Source: an uncultured Geobacteraceae bacterium (lineage in GTDB: Bacteria > Desulfobacterota > Desulfuromonadia > Desulfuromonadales > Geopsychrobacteraceae). Taken from it: a stretch of 32,966 bases of DNA. The position numbers and the translations under genes are program-made. The first letter of the stretch is position 1. The number at the start of each line of letters is the position of its first letter. The DNA is taken from NCBI GenBank assembly GCA_937958075.1, contig CALFFB010000172.1, positions 1-32,966 of the forward strand. The letters run 5' to 3'. The notes beneath the pieces were generated by a model that was given only the letters and a program-made list of their open reading frames with translations, was not told the origin of the DNA and made no database searches. Shown in pieces: positions 32,330 to 32,966 of this stretch.

Positions 32330-32966
32330 ATGAATGATGCGGAGTTGCGCCCTGATACCCTGCTGCCGCCATTGACTGTTGAAACCCTGGTCAATGGTGG
32401 TGCGGGCCTGGCCAGGTATCAGGGACGGGTGATCTTCATCCCCTTTACCGCTGTCGGTGATCGGGTCGTGGCGCGCGTCGCCCGCGTTAAAAGACGGTAC
32501 GCAGAAGCCGAACTCGTTGAGATTCTGCAGCCGTCAGCGCAGCGCTGTCGACCCGTCTGTCCCGTTGCCGGAGAGTGCGGTGGCTGCCAGTGGCAGCATC
32601 TTCCCTATCAACAACAGCTGTTCTGGAAAGAAAAGCTGTTTACCCAAACCCTGGAGCATCGCCTGGGCGCTGCCTCCGAGAGTATCTCATCAATTGTCCC
32701 CGCCCCGGCGCCGACGCAATACCGCAGCCGTGTTCAGGTCAAATGTCACCAGGCGCCTGGCGGTTTTGTCACCGGTTTTTATCGTCCACGCAGCCGCTTT
32801 GTTGTAGACATCGATCAGTGTCCCATCATGTCCCCCGACCTGAATCGATTGCTTCGTATGCTGGGATCGTCCCTGGCGCAGACGTCTTTTGCCGGGCAGA
32901 TTCCCCAGCTCGATCTCTATCAGGATGACCACAAGAAATGTGCTGTCGTCGTCCACTATCTCGGAG
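32330..32966 (+). CDS. rlmD: 23S rRNA (uracil-5-)-methyltransferase RlmD, N-terminal part
   Basis: The frame runs off the window after 212 codons. Residues about 14-68 form a TRAM domain (NGGAGLARYQGRVIFIPF, with AVGDRVVARV). Cys77, Cys83 and Cys86 (CPVAGECGGC) and Cys164 (DQCPIM) match the four-cysteine [4Fe-4S] site of RlmD/RumA, and QYRSRVQ begins the RNA-binding central region. The SAM-binding methyltransferase domain lies beyond the edge. The ATG is 13 bp after the decarboxylase stop and has no evident Shine-Dalgarno sequence, so translational coupling or a different start is possible. The family methylates U1939 (RlmD) or related sites of 23S rRNA, or tRNA U54 in some lineages. Confidence 0.88.
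   Translation, partial: MNDAELRPDTLLPPLTVETLVNGGAGLARYQGRVIFIPFTAVGDRVVARVARVKRRYAEAELVEILQPSAQRCRPVCPVAGECGGCQWQHLPYQQQLFWKEKLFTQTLEHRLGAASESISSIVPAPAPTQYRSRVQVKCHQAPGGFVTGFYRPRSRFVVDIDQCPIMSPDLNRLLRMLGSSLAQTSFAGQIPQLDLYQDDHKKCAVVVHYLG

Overview
The window looks like an ordinary chromosomal segment from a Gram-negative, GC-rich bacterium, most likely a deltaproteobacterium of the Desulfuromonas/Pelobacter/Geobacter group. Reasons: outer-membrane genes (lpxH, tamA, tamB, an Mla-type lipid transporter), a PxxKW cysteine-rich protein, an HDOD-GGDEF protein and a cobalamin-dependent methionine synthase. The taxonomic placement is inference. I saw no phage, IS element, CRISPR array, tRNA or rRNA.

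Layout. 1-224: non-coding, with a long imperfect hairpin downstream of purB. 225-2723: purB (-) divergent from a patatin-like hydrolase (+). 2774-7139: two overlapping M16 peptidase genes (one with the zinc motif, one without), then a YihY-family membrane protein. 7136-7846: lpxH (-), predicted leaderless, divergent from a glyoxalase I and a TPR protein (7918-9105), which end at a strong terminator. 9190-10765: PxxKW protein and an OFA-type MFS carrier (-). 10890-12677: a small cysteine-cluster protein and a phosphohexomutase (+). 12730-16381: Mla/MCE lipid-transport operon (-) in the order STAS-MlaE, MlaF, MlaD, lipoprotein, preceded by an HDOD-GGDEF gene (16504-18033, -).

18276-28666 (+): five genes joined by 1-4 base overlaps. 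These are a separate homocysteine-methyltransferase domain protein, the rest of MetH, an SSS-family symporter, TamA and TamB. The run begins at a good sigma-70-like promoter and ends at a hairpin terminator. 28667-29056 is non-coding and contains a predicted four-way-junction RNA fold. 29057-30896: a 61-aa membrane protein, a zinc-ribbon protein and a CaxA/YrbG-type cation exchanger. 31048-32316: a divergent diaminopimelate-decarboxylase-like enzyme whose leader carries a 14-bp RNA hairpin with three G-U pairs. 32330 to the end: the N-terminal part of RlmD, cut by the window edge.

Much of the segment serves the cell envelope: lipid A (LpxH), phospholipid trafficking (Mla), outer-membrane assembly (TamA/TamB) and periplasmic proteolysis (M16 pair). 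Housekeeping metabolism (PurB, MetH, phosphohexomutase, LysA-like) lies between. No clearly new multi-gene system was found. The least explained signals are the three non-coding RNA folds (79-183, 28749-28859, 30978-31017) and the metH-symporter-tamAB overlap chain.
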